Source: Mesorhabditis belari (taxonomy: Eukaryota; Nematoda; Chromadorea; Rhabditida; Rhabditidae). From it: 64,000 bases of DNA. The position numbers and the translations under genes were made by a program. This document shows positions 14,406 through 25,864 of this stretch, piece after piece (position 1 is the stretch's first letter; every line of letters starts with the position of its first letter). The notes under the pieces were generated by a model, which made no database searches, had not been told where the DNA came from, and saw nothing but the letters and a program-made list of their open reading frames with translations. The stretch is from contig CAUEEP010000737.1 in the NCBI GenBank assembly GCA_958450365.1, forward strand, positions 1,353,501 to 1,417,500, read 5' to 3'.

Positions 14406-14636
14406 CACTACTGGACAATGAAATATGATATTTGAAAAAGATCGTCACTTTCAGCGCGTCTATAACTCCCTTGTCTTTACCGTATTTCTAAATATTAATA
14501 TTACCATCGTGTAGCCCTTGGAAAGAGCTTCCAGAAAATGTATAACACTAATAGTTTAAACTCAAAGACAAGGGAGTTACAGACGCGCGAAAGTGACGAT
14601 CGTTTTTCAAATATCATATTTCATTGTCCAGTACTG
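14406..14636. mobile_element. Tc1-like MITE, copy 1
   Basis: A ~230-bp element with inverted ends ctactggacaatgaaatat / atatttcattgtccagtac, bounded by TA. The inverted repeats extend over about 70 bp each (through cgcgtctataactcccttgtc). A second, nearly identical copy lies at 37568-37801. The end sequence resembles Tc1 termini (CAGTGCTGG), suggesting a non-autonomous Tc1-class element. Confidence 0.85.
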
Positions 14637-14639
14637 TAT

Positions 14640-15835
14640 TTCTAAAATTTGACCCGAAATGGAGTTTTTTTGGGACATCCTATATTTCTAAGCATGAACT
14701 TTTCGCCCAAAAGAATACGCATTTTCGTCAAAACGTCAATCGGATATCCATTTTTATTTTGCCCTTTTCCTCCCTCTTTCATCACCTACTTAAGATGGAA
14801 ATGCGCGATTTTTTAGCACCGACTGATGGAAAATAATTAAGATTAGGAATTCGGCCGTGTTTTTCTCCACTCAAACCCTTCGTTCTTGGCTCATCTATCG
14901 AATTCAATCAAAGATGGGAAGGAATTAGTGAATGGAAAAGGAAAAAAAGGGGAAAAACAAGGCCTAGTTAGAGGAAATTTTCACAGAATTTCAAATGACT
15001 TAGTGAAAATAGAGCCAAATGAGTCGTTTACTTGCGCTCAGATTGTGAGCGGAGATTTGTTAGAAAACTCTTTGCTCACTATCTGCCTTGTAAACACATC
15101 CTTGCTAGCGTACTCGATTGGCAAGGAAAACTTGACAAATTCGATGCACTAGATGACAATCACTATACTAGATGACAATCACTATACAGGGCGGGTTTAG
15201 GTTAAGCTCAAAGCACTCGATGACAATCACTATACAGCTTTCAAAAAATAATTCTACTCAAGAACTTTTCAAGTAAAATTTAAATCTAAAGAAATCCCCT
15301 TGTGGCTAAACTTTTATTATGATTGCGTAGTTTTTGAGGTTTAAATTTCAAAGCTTTTATTTCAAAGCTTTTTTGATGAATGGAACTCAAAAAAATCTAA
15401 GAAAAAGAAGGTCAAAAATTGCGAGATATTTTGAGATCTCTAAAAAATAGCCGTTCCCACTTGGGACCAATTGAATGAATGGGAAATTGAGGAAAAGAAT
15501 CCACTTCCACAAATGGCAACTTGCGGGGAAATGGTTGAATTCCCAAAACACAAAGATTCGATAAGATTACTGCAGGTCATAACTTTTACAATTCTTGCAA
15601 TCTACAATCTAGAACTGGGCTAGATTGTAGATAAAAGGTAAGATAATCTAGAACCTTACTAAAGAGTTCATAAGTTTCATTTGACTTCTCGCGACTAAAC
15701 TGTTTCCCATTTACCGTAATCTTTTCATAATCTTATCGTAATCTTATCGTAATCCTTGTCTCTCTAAATAACCTACATTAAGTATTTTTCGGTAGTTTTT
15801 GTTTGTTTTTGTTAGTCGTCAATTTTAGTTAAGTA
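14640..15835. other. A/T-rich region with short repeats
   Basis: No gene supported. gatgacaatcactatac is repeated three times (15152-15236). A small inverted pair around ctacaatctag (15602-15650) is present. Frames here are short and lack family resemblance. Confidence 0.4.
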
Positions 15836-16362
15836 TTGGGTTGGTGGAAAAGTTCTTTCCGATTTTTGGGAGAGTACCTTAAATTTGTCCAATTTTGACA
15901 TTTTATAGCTCATCCTAAAGCTGAATTCAAGACGGATCGATTGGTAAAAACCGTTTTGAGATATCTCTTTTCTAAAAGTTTTTACAGCTATTTTAGTAAA
16001 GGGCGGCAGAGCCAAAAATCGCTGTTTTCACGTTTCGTTAGTTTTCCGTACAGAAAAAAAATGCAGAAATGCGTGTCTAGGGGGTTATTTTTGACGCTGA
16101 TCACGAAACACATGTTTTTAGCCTAGATTTCTGCACGGAAAACTAACGAAACGTGAAAACAGCGATTTTTTTGGCTCTGCCGCCCTTTACTAAAATAGCT
16201 GTAAAACTTTAGAAAAGAGATATCTCAAAACGGTTTTTATCAATCGATCCATCTTGAATTCAGCTTTAGGATGAGCGTCAAAATTGGACATTGGAAACGT
16301 CAAAATTCGACAAATTTAAGGTGCTCTCCCAAAAATCGGAAAGAACTTTTCCACCAACCCAA
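15836..16362. mobile_element. mariner-type foldback MITE
   Basis: The ends are ttgggttggtggaaaagttc and gaacttttccaccaacccaa, flanked by TA on both sides (15834-15835 and 16363-16364). The arms are about 240 bp and highly similar (gggcggcagagccaaaaatc appears in both orientations). The TTGGGTTGGTG end matches mariner-class termini. There is no coding capacity. Confidence 0.85.
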
Positions 16363-17082
16363 TAGTTAAAGTCTAAGTTAGCATATCTAACTCTAATCCA
16401 GTCTCCTAAAAATATCGCTAAGTTTAAAGAAAAAATAAATCTACCGTACCTTTGCTTGAGTTGATGGGGATGATGTTAGGGAAAAGGGGGGCCACTCGGA
16501 GAGGAGAACGAGCAGGAGAAAAGTGGTTTCAAGATTGGAGGGGAAATCGTGAGACATCTCAAGGATGGGGCGGTGCTTTCATTTCAAATGCGAGAAGGGA
16601 AAAGAAAAGAAGAAAAGAAGAAGAGAAGAAATTCTTAATTATTTCATAAAAAAGAGAACAAAAAATAGCATTAACAGAGAAAAATAGAGATGATGTGACG
16701 GGAAATGACAGGGTTGATAGGGTTGCTAAGAGAAGATGTGCATAAATCGACTGTATACTTCGAAATCTTGTACATTCACAAGTTATTCTACATCTTTTAC
16801 TGTTTATTGTTAAGTTTCCCATCTTTTTAAGTCAATTTCCGGTTTACTTACATTGTAAACTCGAGAGTTTTCGGGTTTTCGGGGTTCAGAAATTCTCTAC
16901 AAAGAAATTGGCTGAATGGCTAAAAGTGGTTCTCTGAAAATTTAGCTATATACGCAATTTTTTATGCTCTATCTTTTAGCTATTGATAGCTTTTAGCTTT
17001 TAGCTATAAGAATATCGATTTCCCTAACGCTAAACTGGCATCATCAGGAATTTTATGGCCAAATTTATATTCAATTGTTTAC
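16363..17082. other. Spacer with G-rich and A/G-rich tract
   Basis: A purine-rich stretch (16470-16640) and A/T-rich sequence with no recognisable gene. Confidence 0.35.
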
Positions 17083-17199
17083 CTGTAACAATCGAGTGAG
17101 CTTTGAGTCTCTGTATGGAATATGTTTACTCTTTCCATCAACAAGAGCTAAGATTACATTTCCAAGAGCCAATAGAGAAAGATTCATTTTTGTGGCCTC
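17083..17199 (-). pseudogene. Isolated kinesin-2-like motor exon
   Basis: A 39-codon open exon (117 bp) bounded by an AG acceptor and a CAG|GTAAAC donor reads [20 protein letters not shown] followed by [18 protein letters not shown]. This is the switch-II cluster (alpha-4/L12/alpha-5) of a kinesin motor, closest in memory to kinesin-2. I could not find the flanking motor exons (P-loop, NxxSSRSH, LAGSE) on either side within several kb. It is therefore either a transduced or duplicated single exon, or part of a gene with very long introns. It is listed as a pseudogene for that reason. Confidence 0.7.
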
Positions 17200-17337
17200 T
17201 TTGAATTGAAAAAACGATCTCCCACAGCACCTAAAGGTACCACCTAAACTGCATCATCAAGCTACCATTTTTGACTACTCGACTTCACCCTCTCAAAAAA
17301 AATTCAAACATAAAACATTTGAAACTAGAGTGTTTTC

Positions 17338-17651
17338 CTCACGAGTAATGCGCTTTTTTAGAACGCACACTTAGGAAAAATTACCGTACTTTACCGTACT
17401 TTTAGCGAAAATTATTGCAAAAAATTGGCACAAAAATCTTATATACGACTTATATACGACTCTTTTTAAAGATATTCAGCCGTTTAACTGATTTGGTGGC
17501 AAATTCCCTTCACAAGTAAAGATATTCAATTTACTCGACGTGTAAAGAGGATTATTCGTAGTTACTCTCGATCAAAAATGTCGATTAATCGAGTAAAAGT
17601 TACTCAGGCAAATTTTACTCGAGTAAATACTTACTCTCGAGGAAAACACTC
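17338..17651. mobile_element. TIR element family C, copy 1
   Basis: The ends are gagtgttttcctcacgagta and tctcgaggaaaacactc, with TA on both sides (17336-17337 and 17652-17653). Internal sequence from cttatatacgactcttttt onward (about 17445-17640) is repeated in copy 2. Non-coding. Confidence 0.8.
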
Positions 17652-17851
17652 TATTCAAATCTATCGCATTAAGATAATCTATAGCTCAAAAAATAGAGGA
17701 TCTCAAAAGCTTTCGAATGAAATAAAGTATATTGAGAAATATGGAAAGAAAGATGGATCAAGACAGGCTGATAAGCCAATATCTAGTCCAAATTTGTTTT
17801 GTTTTTCAGTTTTACTTTTCAACCTTTGAAAAATCTAATCATATAAGTCTA

Positions 17852-18338
17852 GAGTGTGTTCCACTCGAGTAATGTTTCGAGTAATGTTTCGAGTAATGTT
17901 TCGAGTAATGTTTCGAGTAATGTTTCGAGTAATGTTTCGAGTAATGTCTCGAGTAATGTCTCGAGTAATGTCTCGAGTAATGTCTCGAGTAATGTTTCGA
18001 GTAATGTTTCGAGTAATGTCTCGAGTAATGCCTCGAGTAATGTCTCGAGTAATGTCTCGAGTAATGTTTCGAGTAATGTTTCGAGTAATGTTTCGAGTAA
18101 TGTTTCGAGTAATGTCTCTCGCGAAAAAAATCACGAGCGACGACTTATATACGACTCTTTTAAAGATATTCAGCCGTTTAACTGATTTGGTGGCAAATTC
18201 CCTTCACAAGTAAAGATATTCAATTTACTCGACGTGTAAAGAGGATTACTCGTAGTTACTCTCGAACAAAAACGTCGATTAATCGAGTAGATGCAGATTT
18301 TACTCGAGTAATTACTTACTCACTCGAGGAAAACACTC
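17852..18338. mobile_element. TIR element family C, copy 2, with internal array
   Basis: The ends are gagtgtgttccactcgagta and ctcgaggaaaacactc, flanked by TA. It shares about 190 bp with copy 1 (18142-18330), but the end-proximal cgagtaatg motif has expanded into a 12-bp array. Non-coding. Confidence 0.8.
17868..18120. repeat. 12-bp minisatellite (cgagtaatgttt/gtct)n
   Basis: About 21 copies of cgagtaatgttt, with gtct variants clustered in two blocks. It lies inside TIR element C copy 2. Open frames through it (MFRV or SSNV repeats) are products of the period being a multiple of three. Confidence 0.95.
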
Positions 18339-19080
18339 TATTTGAAACCCGTTTTAATGTGATTTTGCAGAACAATAATTGGCCTTTTGGCCTTTTTAAT
18401 GAAACAAACCAGAGTTTAATTGATGCATTTATTGGTTTTAAACGGATGTACGGAATGAAAAGCCTGGAGCCTAATACTTTAGAGTTCAAAGTCCGGCATG
18501 ACATCTTGGGATTCTTCTGTATTCTGTATTCTGAATAGATCTATTACCAGATTTTTTTTATCAATCAATTCTTCTACTCTACCTATTTCTCTACCATAAA
18601 ACGAACGTATATCAGATCACAAACTTTAATCTTAACTTTCAGGATTTGAGCTCACTAGATTTGGACAGCTAAAAGTCTGATACAGAAAACTATTCTATAT
18701 ACTTTTATATATTTTTTTTTCTGATTTGGAAATCAAATAGAAGTCGATCTTAGGGTAGAAATAACAGCTGAACAGAATTGGGCAGAAGAACAGAACTGGA
18801 CAGAAGAACAGAAGCCAAAACAACCTCTTAGCTTGGCTTGGTTAGCATTGACTTTTAAATTTCCCGTCATAGTCCCAGATCTGACGTCAGACTGTTTTCA
18901 CCTTTTGCTCTACCATAAAATGGATTTCTATTGTCAAGCTATATGCTATATGACTGGTACTTAAAATTTCAAAACTTTTCCAGTGGGTGTGGTGTAGAAA
19001 TTCTGACGCTTCCCCCGATTTCGAGTTGCGCGGGCGGGGGAAAGCCTGGGAATTTCCTCTCGTTGACAACATCCACTCGA
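18339..19080. other. Spacer without recognised gene
   Basis: A/T-rich, with a short tandem (cagaagaacagaactggacag, 18770-18815). No exon supported. Confidence 0.35.
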
Positions 19081-19081
19081 A

Positions 19082-19172
19082 TTCTCCTTCTTCTTCTTCT
19101 TCTTCTTCTTCTTCTTCTTCTTCTTCTTCTTCTTCTTCTTCTTCTTCTTCTTCTTCTTCTTCTTCTTCTTCA
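19082..19172. repeat. (TTC)n microsatellite
   Basis: About 30 uninterrupted TTC/CTT triplets. Poly-Leu, poly-Ser and poly-Lys frames through it are artefacts. Confidence 0.98.
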
Positions 19173-19860
19173 CAATCACTTCTAGAATGTTACAGAATCT
19201 TCCTTTTTCAGAAAAATTTACTTAAAGACTAGCATCAATTTGGAAAAGAGTTTATGGAAAAAGTTTAACGATCTGACGATTTTAACGATGTTTTTATGAC
19301 AGTTCTCGAAATCAGAATTCACTGGAAATCGAATTCTGAAGAAATTGGATAATGGAATGTTTCAATCTTTTTAAATTTAAAGAACTAAACACTTAAAGGC
19401 AGACAATGCTTCTTGAGTTGATATCTCATAGTGATTGTTAATCTCAAGAAATATTCAAGCTGTTATCGTTCACTGGTACGCTTTAGTATCATCAATTAAT
19501 GCAATATTAGGCTTTACAGTATTATGTTACATATTAGGCTCTCACTTGTGTCTTTGTCTTCACCGGTATCCAAATCGCCCAAATCTAGGAGTTATATAAA
19601 GATCAAACTTTACTAGAAATATTATACAGTAATTTCATTTGGATACGTACAGTACAGTACAGATACAGATAGTACGTACAGTTGATAAACAACATTATAC
19701 ACTACTTTCCTATTCAATAATATTCAATTGAAAGTTAGCAACATAAAAGAAACGATTTGAAATATTTTTCAAGCTTTTTCAAGACATTCAAGATCTCCGA
19801 AAGCTTTAAGATCTTTTTTTTAAGATTTAAGATCATGAACTTGAAGTATCCAGTTGTTTC
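19173..19860. other. Spacer; possible small exon
   Basis: A minus-strand piece at about 19551-19595 (acceptor ...cctag, donor GTGAG) would read LGDLDTGEDKDTS. It is too short to assign. gtacagtacag-type short repeats lie at 19648-19680. Confidence 0.25.
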
Positions 19861-19861
19861 C

Positions 19862-20320
19862 AGAGCGTATCTAGTTGATCCAGAGCGTATCCAGTTGATC
19901 CAGAGCGTATCCAGTTGATCCAGAGCGTATCCAGTTGATCCAGAGCGTATCCAGTTGATCCAGAGCATATCCAGTTGATCCAGAGCGTATCCAGTTGATC
20001 CAGAGCGTATCCAGTTGATCCAGAGCGTATCCAGTTGATCCAGAGCATATCCAGTTGATCCAGAGCGTATCCAGTTGATCCAGAGCGTATCCAGTTGATC
20101 CAGAGCGTATCCAGTTGATCCAGAGCATATCCAGTTGATCCAGAGCGTATCCAGTTGATCCAGAGCGTATCCAGTTGATCCAGAGCGTATCCAGTTGATC
20201 CAGAGCGTATCCAGTTGATCCAGAGCGTATCCAGTTGATCCAGAGCGTATCCAGTTGATCCAGAGCGTATCCAGTTGATCCAGAGCGTATCCAGTTGATC
20301 CAGAGCGTATCCAGTTGACT
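19862..20320. repeat. 20-bp minisatellite (gatccagagcgtatccagtt)n
   Basis: About 23 head-to-tail copies, very homogeneous (gcgtat versus gcatat being the main variant). Because 20 is not a multiple of 3 and the unit contains no stop on the minus strand, the same 20-residue peptide cycle is read in all three minus frames. This explains a 187-codon open frame that is not a gene. Confidence 0.97.
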
Positions 20321-20694
20321 TTAAGTATCCAGTTGATTCAATAGAATCGATTGTGGAGTTGATTTTGACTTTCGTTTTGCATTCTAATTCATCCAATCTA
20401 CTATTCAGGCGTTGCTGGTAAAGCCTTACTCTAGTTTTGTTGAAATCGGTTAGAGATTTCCTCCGTTTTGAAGAGTGTATGGGAAAGTGGTTTTGAGAAA
20501 ATGAAGAGAGTTAAGGAAAGTTCTTCCCAAAAGTGTTCCTACACATTTTTGTCTTTCAAACTTTAGACAATTTTAGAACATTCAAAGAAAGGATTTATGA
20601 GGAAGTTAAACATTTATTTTTTAGATAGAAAAAGGGAAGAATTTTCGAAAGAAAGAAATTTTTGGTGAATTGTTTTTTCGATAGCAATTTCATT

Positions 20695-20909
20695 TCAATG
20701 TTGAATTCGAGCGAGGAAAATGATGCAAATATCGTGATGGATGTCCTGCCGGTCACCGTCGATCACCCAATTCACTTGAATCGTTTTACCCTGAAAACGT
20801 TGCATGATCATGATCACTTCGAGTAACCCAGAAACCCAGAAAAAGTTAGAAATTTCACAAATTTCCAACTATTTCCAAAGTGAGCTCAAAGTTAAACGAC
20901 AAATTCGCT

Positions 20910-20960
<51 letters not shown>

Positions 20961-22335
20961 GAACTCGCTTATATTTTTTTCATTGAATTTCATTGAATAT
21001 AAAACCCTGAAAATATTTCTATAAACTTACAAGTTTATTTACAGTTTAATGACTATCGGCTTACAATAATCCTATCAATATTGGAAAAAAGAACAAGAAG
21101 TGATGGAGTTATGGGTTTTGTTTTGAACTTGCTTCATCATACCCAATGATTAAGCTGATTCGAGTGCTGGGATCGAACCCAGCTTGTTTATTTTGTAACC
21201 TAGAAATGTACCAATCAGCCATCGAGTAACTGACGTGACATCAGCTAACTGACATCAGCTTAAGCCTTAGCATCAGCTTAAGCCTAAGCATCAGCTTAAG
21301 CCTAAGCATCAGCTTAAGCTTAACATGCCATCAGCTAAGCCTAAGCATCAGCTTAAGCCAAGCACGCCTAGCATCAGCTTAAGCTCATCAGCAAGGCCTA
21401 AGCATCGGCTTAAGCCTAAGCATCAGCTTAAGCCAAAGCATCAGCTTAAGCCTAAGCATCAAGCAACCTAAGCATCAGTAACCTAAGCATCAGCTTAAGC
21501 CCAAGCATCAGCTTAACCTAAGCATCAGCAACCTAAGCATCAGCTTAAGCTTAAGCCTTATAAAAGCTTCGTCTGCCTTCTCCTTTAAGAACATTTGTAC
21601 TCTAGTTTATTTCGAAATCTCCTTCTTCCTTTTCTTAAATCTAAAAACTTTTGAAAGCTACCGTAATCTGCTAGTTTTCAATTAATAGGGACAAGATTAC
21701 GGTAGCTAAAACGGTTACAGTAGATGACACATTTAAAGAATAAAGAAAATCGTTGATTAATGTTGATTACCGTTGGATATTCCCTCTTGATTTGAATTCT
21801 CTGCTCATAAACGGTTTCCTCTCCTTCAACAAGTGGGCAATCCATGAACTAAAAATTGTAATTACTCTTTCAATCCCCTAAATTTTAAATATCTAACATA
21901 TAAAGCTAGCTAAATGAATCTCTTTTTCTAAAAGTAAGACAAACTTTGCAAGCATTGTCTCAGGCATATTCCATCTCAAAAGCGCTCCGTCCATTTTTCG
22001 CGTTCCACTTCCGTTTTCAAATTTGACAAGTTCACGTCTAAAACTTGCATATTAATAATAAGTTTTGTAAATTAAAGAATTCATTTTAGATTTTCATGCT
22101 TTCTTCACACCTGGCTCAAATCGGATCCGATTTTTTTGGATGAGTTCCTTTTTGAGGAGAGTGATGTGGTGACCGTTTTCTTCGATCTTTAAAAAGAATT
22201 TACTGGAATACTGTAGACAAATAACACTTTAATAACTGGCGGCTTAAAGTAATCTGTTCTAAAGTAGAAAATACTTCAAATTACCATCTTAGCGCCAGCG
22301 ATTTCCAAAGAGATCACCTTGAAATTCGACTCTCA
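20695..22335 (-). CDS. ML-domain (NPC2-like) lipid-binding protein, copy A
   Basis: Minus-strand exons give the parts of an MD-2-related lipid-recognition domain: ESNFKVISLEIAGAKM (22335-22283), a segment with NPIRFEPGVKKA (about 22190-22085), MDGALLRWNMPE (about 22040-21960), DCPLVEGEETVYEQRIQIK then REYPT (about 21847-21770), and the last exon KTIQVNWVIDGD with ICIIFLARIQH (about 20796-20698; TGA at 20695). The pattern C-P-L...G...Y-P...v.W......C matches NPC2-family proteins, which bind sterols or other lipids and are secreted. A long intron (about 970 bp) before the last exon contains the 18-bp array. The signal-peptide exon was not identified. Copy B upstream has the same exon order. Assignment rests on motif order, not on a search. 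Confidence 0.55.
20908..20962. repeat. (ACGACA)n microsatellite
   Basis: About nine hexamers upstream of the copy-A last exon (in its intron). Confidence 0.95.
21158..21229 (-). pseudogene. tRNA-like sequence with intact T-arm
   Basis: On the minus strand GGCTGATTGGTAC resembles an A box and GCTGGGTTCGATCCCAGC is a perfect T-arm with a B-box core (GGTTCGATCC). The acceptor stem does not pair (ends CACTCGA against TTACTCG) and the anticodon arm is poor. It is a tRNA pseudogene or SINE head, not a functional tRNA. Confidence 0.45.
21236..21560. repeat. 18-bp array (catcagcttaagcctaag)n
   Basis: A degenerate array of about 17 units in the last intron of ML copy A. The gcctaa core is the reverse complement of TTAGGC, but the unit is longer and probably unrelated to telomeres. 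Confidence 0.9.
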
Positions 22336-22369
22336 ATTCGTTGCATTTCAGAATTTTCAAAACCATTTC

Positions 22370-22690
22370 AAACCATTTACCATTTCTTTGAATAGAAGAC
22401 CGGGTAATAGTATCATCGCGTACTCCTGCGTAGCAGCCCGCTCTAAAATTTCTTTTCTGCATAAAGCTTTCAATCAAGTGCTATAGAGCTGGAAAATGGC
22501 TTAAAAATCTGTTAGCTCATGTGGTCTTTTTGAGTCATTTTCCAGCTCTATAACACTTGATTGGCTTTTATACTAAAAGGGAATTTTAAAAAGCGCTGCT
22601 ACCCAGGAGTACCCGATGATCCTCTTCCCGATCTTCTATTCGAAGAAATCCGATAAAACCATTTAAAAATCCTACAGCTATTTTGCTAAC
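22370..22690. mobile_element. Foldback element
   Basis: Two arms pair around 22490-22500: caagtgctatagagctgg / ccagctctataacacttg in the core, and gaatagaagaccgggtaat...gctgctac / gtagcagcgc-like outer parts containing cttcccgatcttctattcg. About 150 bp per arm; non-coding. Confidence 0.65.
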
Positions 22691-22699
22691 TAAATACAG

Positions 22700-23200
22700 C
22701 TTGCATCTTACAAAATTACATTTCATGAGTAAAAGGCAGCTCCTAGAGGCATGATCCTGGAATTTGGGGGCATAGTAACGCAATCAGATAAATCTCCCCT
22801 TCCCCTTTACTTATTTTTCTTGAGGGTGTGCCAGCCAACAAGAGCGATTACAAAGAACACCTCGCCAGTCATTTACAAGGGTTTCTCTTTGCTTTGTTGA
22901 TGATACAAGAAGGTATTCAGCTGTGAATTTGTATCCTAGGGGTTTTCAGGGTCGGCGAATCGATTAGAGCTATTCATTTTATTGAGTCTACCAACTGGAA
23001 CTCGGGCTTAATCGGTCTGTTAAAAGTTTTGAAATTTGTTATTGCTACTGCGCATTTAACGTTGAACTTATTAGATTCTATTGGGCCCAGGTTCTATCGA
23101 ATAAGTCCAATCTCTTCACTCACTGCAATTCTTGAAGTGAATCGAATGAAAAGCCGTGATTCCAATAGAAAACAAAGCAATCAATAGGAAAAAAATCCTC
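22700..23200. repeat. Dispersed repeat R, copy 1
   Basis: Shares several blocks with 26160-27640: aagaacacctcgccagtcat, cggcgaatcgattagagct, then attccaatagaaaacaaagc. Shorter pieces recur near 13.05 kb. The origin is unknown. Confidence 0.6.
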
Positions 23201-23526
23201 ATTTTCCAGCGTTGAACTGAATTCTTCCTTCTGTTATCTTTCCCCTCGCTAACTATGCGATATTTATGTGCTTCTGAGTCGATTTATTGCTTCTAACTAT
23301 CCATTGATAAGAGTCATAAAGGATAGAATATTCGAGTTATTCACTTGCAGATTCATTTATTCGGTTATTCACTGGCAAACACTGCTCAAAGTCCGAAGTG
23401 ATCACGTGATTTTTGCTTCAAATCTAGTGATGAATACCCCCGTTTCTTAGCTCATTGTACACTGAATATCAAACATATTTCATTTATTAAAGCATGATTT
23501 CATGAAAATTTATATGCAAAGGATAT

Positions 23527-24871
23527 TCAGGCATGAATTTGAGCGAGGAAAACGACGCACACTTCTTTCGTGTCACCGCCGGCTTTTTGAATCACCCAAT
23601 TCACTTGGATCGTTTGATCCTGAAAATTCTGATTCGTTTGAGCTTTTAACCAAACTTTCTCCATCAAAACTAAAGCTTTTTGTTTATTTTTATCTATTTT
23701 AAGGGGAAAATATTCTTTTGCAATGTCAAGACTGTCAAGACTGTCAAGACAACTGTCAAGACTGTCAAGAAACTGTCAAGACTGTCAAGACTGTCAAGAC
23801 TGTCAAGACAACTGTCCAAGACTGTCAAGACTGTCAAGACAACTGTCAAGACTGTCAAGACAACTGTCAGGACTGTCAAGACTGTCAAGACAACTGTCGG
23901 GACTGTCAAGACAACTGTCAAGACTCTTCCCACCTTTGGATACTCAGCTTTGAGATGAAAACTCCTGTTCTTATGTCGTCGAAACGCCGTTCTTCAATGG
24001 GCATGTCATAAACTGAAATTTCTTTAAGAAACGAATTGTTTTAAGAAACAAGTGTTGCTTGAATCCTTGAAAAGTTCAATGATCAACAAGTTACAGGAAT
24101 GCTAAAAGGTTATGTAAGCATTGAAAGACTAAGCATGTTTCAAGTTCGCTAAAGGCCAAGAATATTCAAATATTCTTAAAGGTAAAAGTATCCGAAATCC
24201 TTTCCCTTTTATTTCCAATGCAAAAAACACATACACTAACGCGTTCGCATCGGGTAGGCTCCATTTGAACAAACCGGTGTCCATTTTCGCGTTCACCCCA
24301 GTGCCCCATCTCCGACAGAAACATCGGCATCTCGAATTGGATCTAGATTGGATCTAGAATTGGATCCAGAGTGGATCTAGAATTTTTTTTGGATCTAGAA
24401 TTACATCTAGAATTGGATCTAGAATAGGGTGGATCTGGGGTGGATAAATTGGATCTAGAATTGGATCTAAATTACATCTAGGTTACATCTAGGTTACATA
24501 ATTTAAGCCTAAAACATTCAAGTAATAAGTTATAAATTAAGCAGAGATCATTTCCCACTCACTTGGCGTAGATAGTAGTCTGCATTTTCGGGTTTGAGTC
24601 GGCCTAGAAAATGAGGATCTGTTTCCCGTCTTTCGAGATCCTCAAATGCTCTTGATCTTGTGGTTTTTGAAGGAAATTTGAAAACACCCGGCTAAGCTTA
24701 ACCTTGCTATCTTCTTGCTAATCAAAATCAAAATATATTGAGAGTTTAAATTAAAGTAAGATTTGTTTGATAACAGGGAAAGTGATCGGTAGGAGTTGTT
24801 GGTTGTTCTCAACGAAAACCAACCACCCGTGCTCCCATCAACAGCCACTCGATCGACTTTGAATGTGGATT
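23527..24871 (-). CDS. ML-domain (NPC2-like) protein, copy B (possibly degenerate)
   Basis: Exon-by-exon paralogue of copy A: ESTFKVDRVAVDGSTGG (24871 downward), a segment around ADSNPKMQTTIYAK (about 24595-24556), AKMDTGLFKWSLPDANA (about 24295-24240), FMTCPLKNGVSTT (about 24010-23970), and the last exon QTIQVNWVIQKAGGD with KEVCVVFLAQIHA (about 23622-23530; TGA 23527-23529). In the fourth exon a stop and a 1-base shift precede the expected KAEYPK, so either this copy is decaying or the assembly has indels, as in rpn-11. The 23.72-23.93 kb minisatellite sits in its last intron, as the 18-bp array does in copy A. Confidence 0.5.
23724..23930. repeat. Minisatellite (actgtcaag/actgtcaagaca)n
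   Basis: About 20 units of gactgtcaa with ac or ca spacers, in the last intron of ML copy B. Confidence 0.95.
24338..24495. repeat. Degenerate ggatctagaatt array
   Basis: About ten units of ggatctagaatt or ttacatctagg, in an intron of ML copy B. Confidence 0.85.
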
Positions 24872-25860
24872 CTGGAAAAAGGTTTTATTCTATTTTGGAT
24901 TAAAATCAAAGTTTTGGATTAAATCAGTTTTGGATTAGGAATTGTTTTCGATTGGGTTGATTATCAGCAGAAAAAGGATCAGCAGAAGATCGATAAAAGC
25001 TCGAGCTAAGGTTACAGTAGTTTTCGAAAATGAAATGGTGTAAACTCTTTCTCCCCACAGACACTCTATCATTTCCCTCTCTTCTTTTCTTCCAAAACTC
25101 ACCGCAATCCCGAAATTTGATCGTTTCAAGTTCTCCCCATCGTATGAAACACGAAAACGTTGAAAACGATCAATCGGGCCACCATTTGTCACTTTTTCAG
25201 AAAAATTATACCCGCTAAAACTCTTCATCTTTCATCTTTCCAACTTTAAAAGGCTAATTAAAGATATCAAAAAATTCTATAGACTAGATCCTCGCCAAGT
25301 TCGGTCTGGGGACAGGTTCGCTATTCAGAGTCCAGGTCCAGACTGGTTTTAAAACCCGTTTTCCTTCTAGTTTTCTTAAAAAAAACGGAGGTGATAAATA
25401 TCTTCAATTTTGTAGATGTTTATCAAATTCGTTTTATCAAAATACTTAAATGATACTGTTGAAAGAAATATCAAAAAATGGACAATTGATATAAAATATG
25501 TGTGTGAAATTTATTGAGTGCTATCTCTCTTTTATAAACGAATTCCCCAAAACGATTCGCTCAAATAAACAAAAACAAAACCATGTGGAGAAAGGGAGTG
25601 AAAAAAGCAATCAGGAAGGGCAATGATCTAAACGATTCGCTCTGAATTTAGAAATCGATTTGAAAATTGAAGAAAGTGAGATTTGGAAAGGATAGGAAAG
25701 AATAGGAAAGAATAGGAAAGAATTGTTTGTAAAACTTCGAATCCGACCGCTTTCAAACCCTCTAAAAAGTATCACAATCCCTAAGCGAGTTCTCCTTTAG
25801 AACAACATCAAATTGTCATCACATTTTTCAAACCGATACTTCTATGCGATGAACGCGTGG
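24872..25860. other. Upstream region of ML copy B; possible exon
   Basis: A minus-strand open piece (about 25205-25110, donor GTGAG) contains GPIDRFQRFRVSYDGENLKR. It could be a 5' exon of copy B but matches no family I know. A short tandem ggaaagaata lies at 25690-25720. Otherwise A/T-rich and without content I can name. Confidence 0.3.
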
Positions 25861-25864
25861 GTTG

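Noticed and set aside
17854..18213. Open frames reading MFRV or SSNV repeats
   Set aside because: Product of a 12-bp array inside a TIR element.
19833..20396. 187-codon minus-strand open frame with a 20-residue repeat
   Set aside because: Explained by the stop-free 20-bp minisatellite, which is open in all three minus frames.
21158..21229. Functional tRNA gene
   Set aside because: T-arm is perfect but acceptor and anticodon stems do not pair.
23694..23933. Regular repeats resembling a CRISPR array
   Set aside because: Units are contiguous with no unique spacers, and the genome is eukaryotic; a minisatellite.
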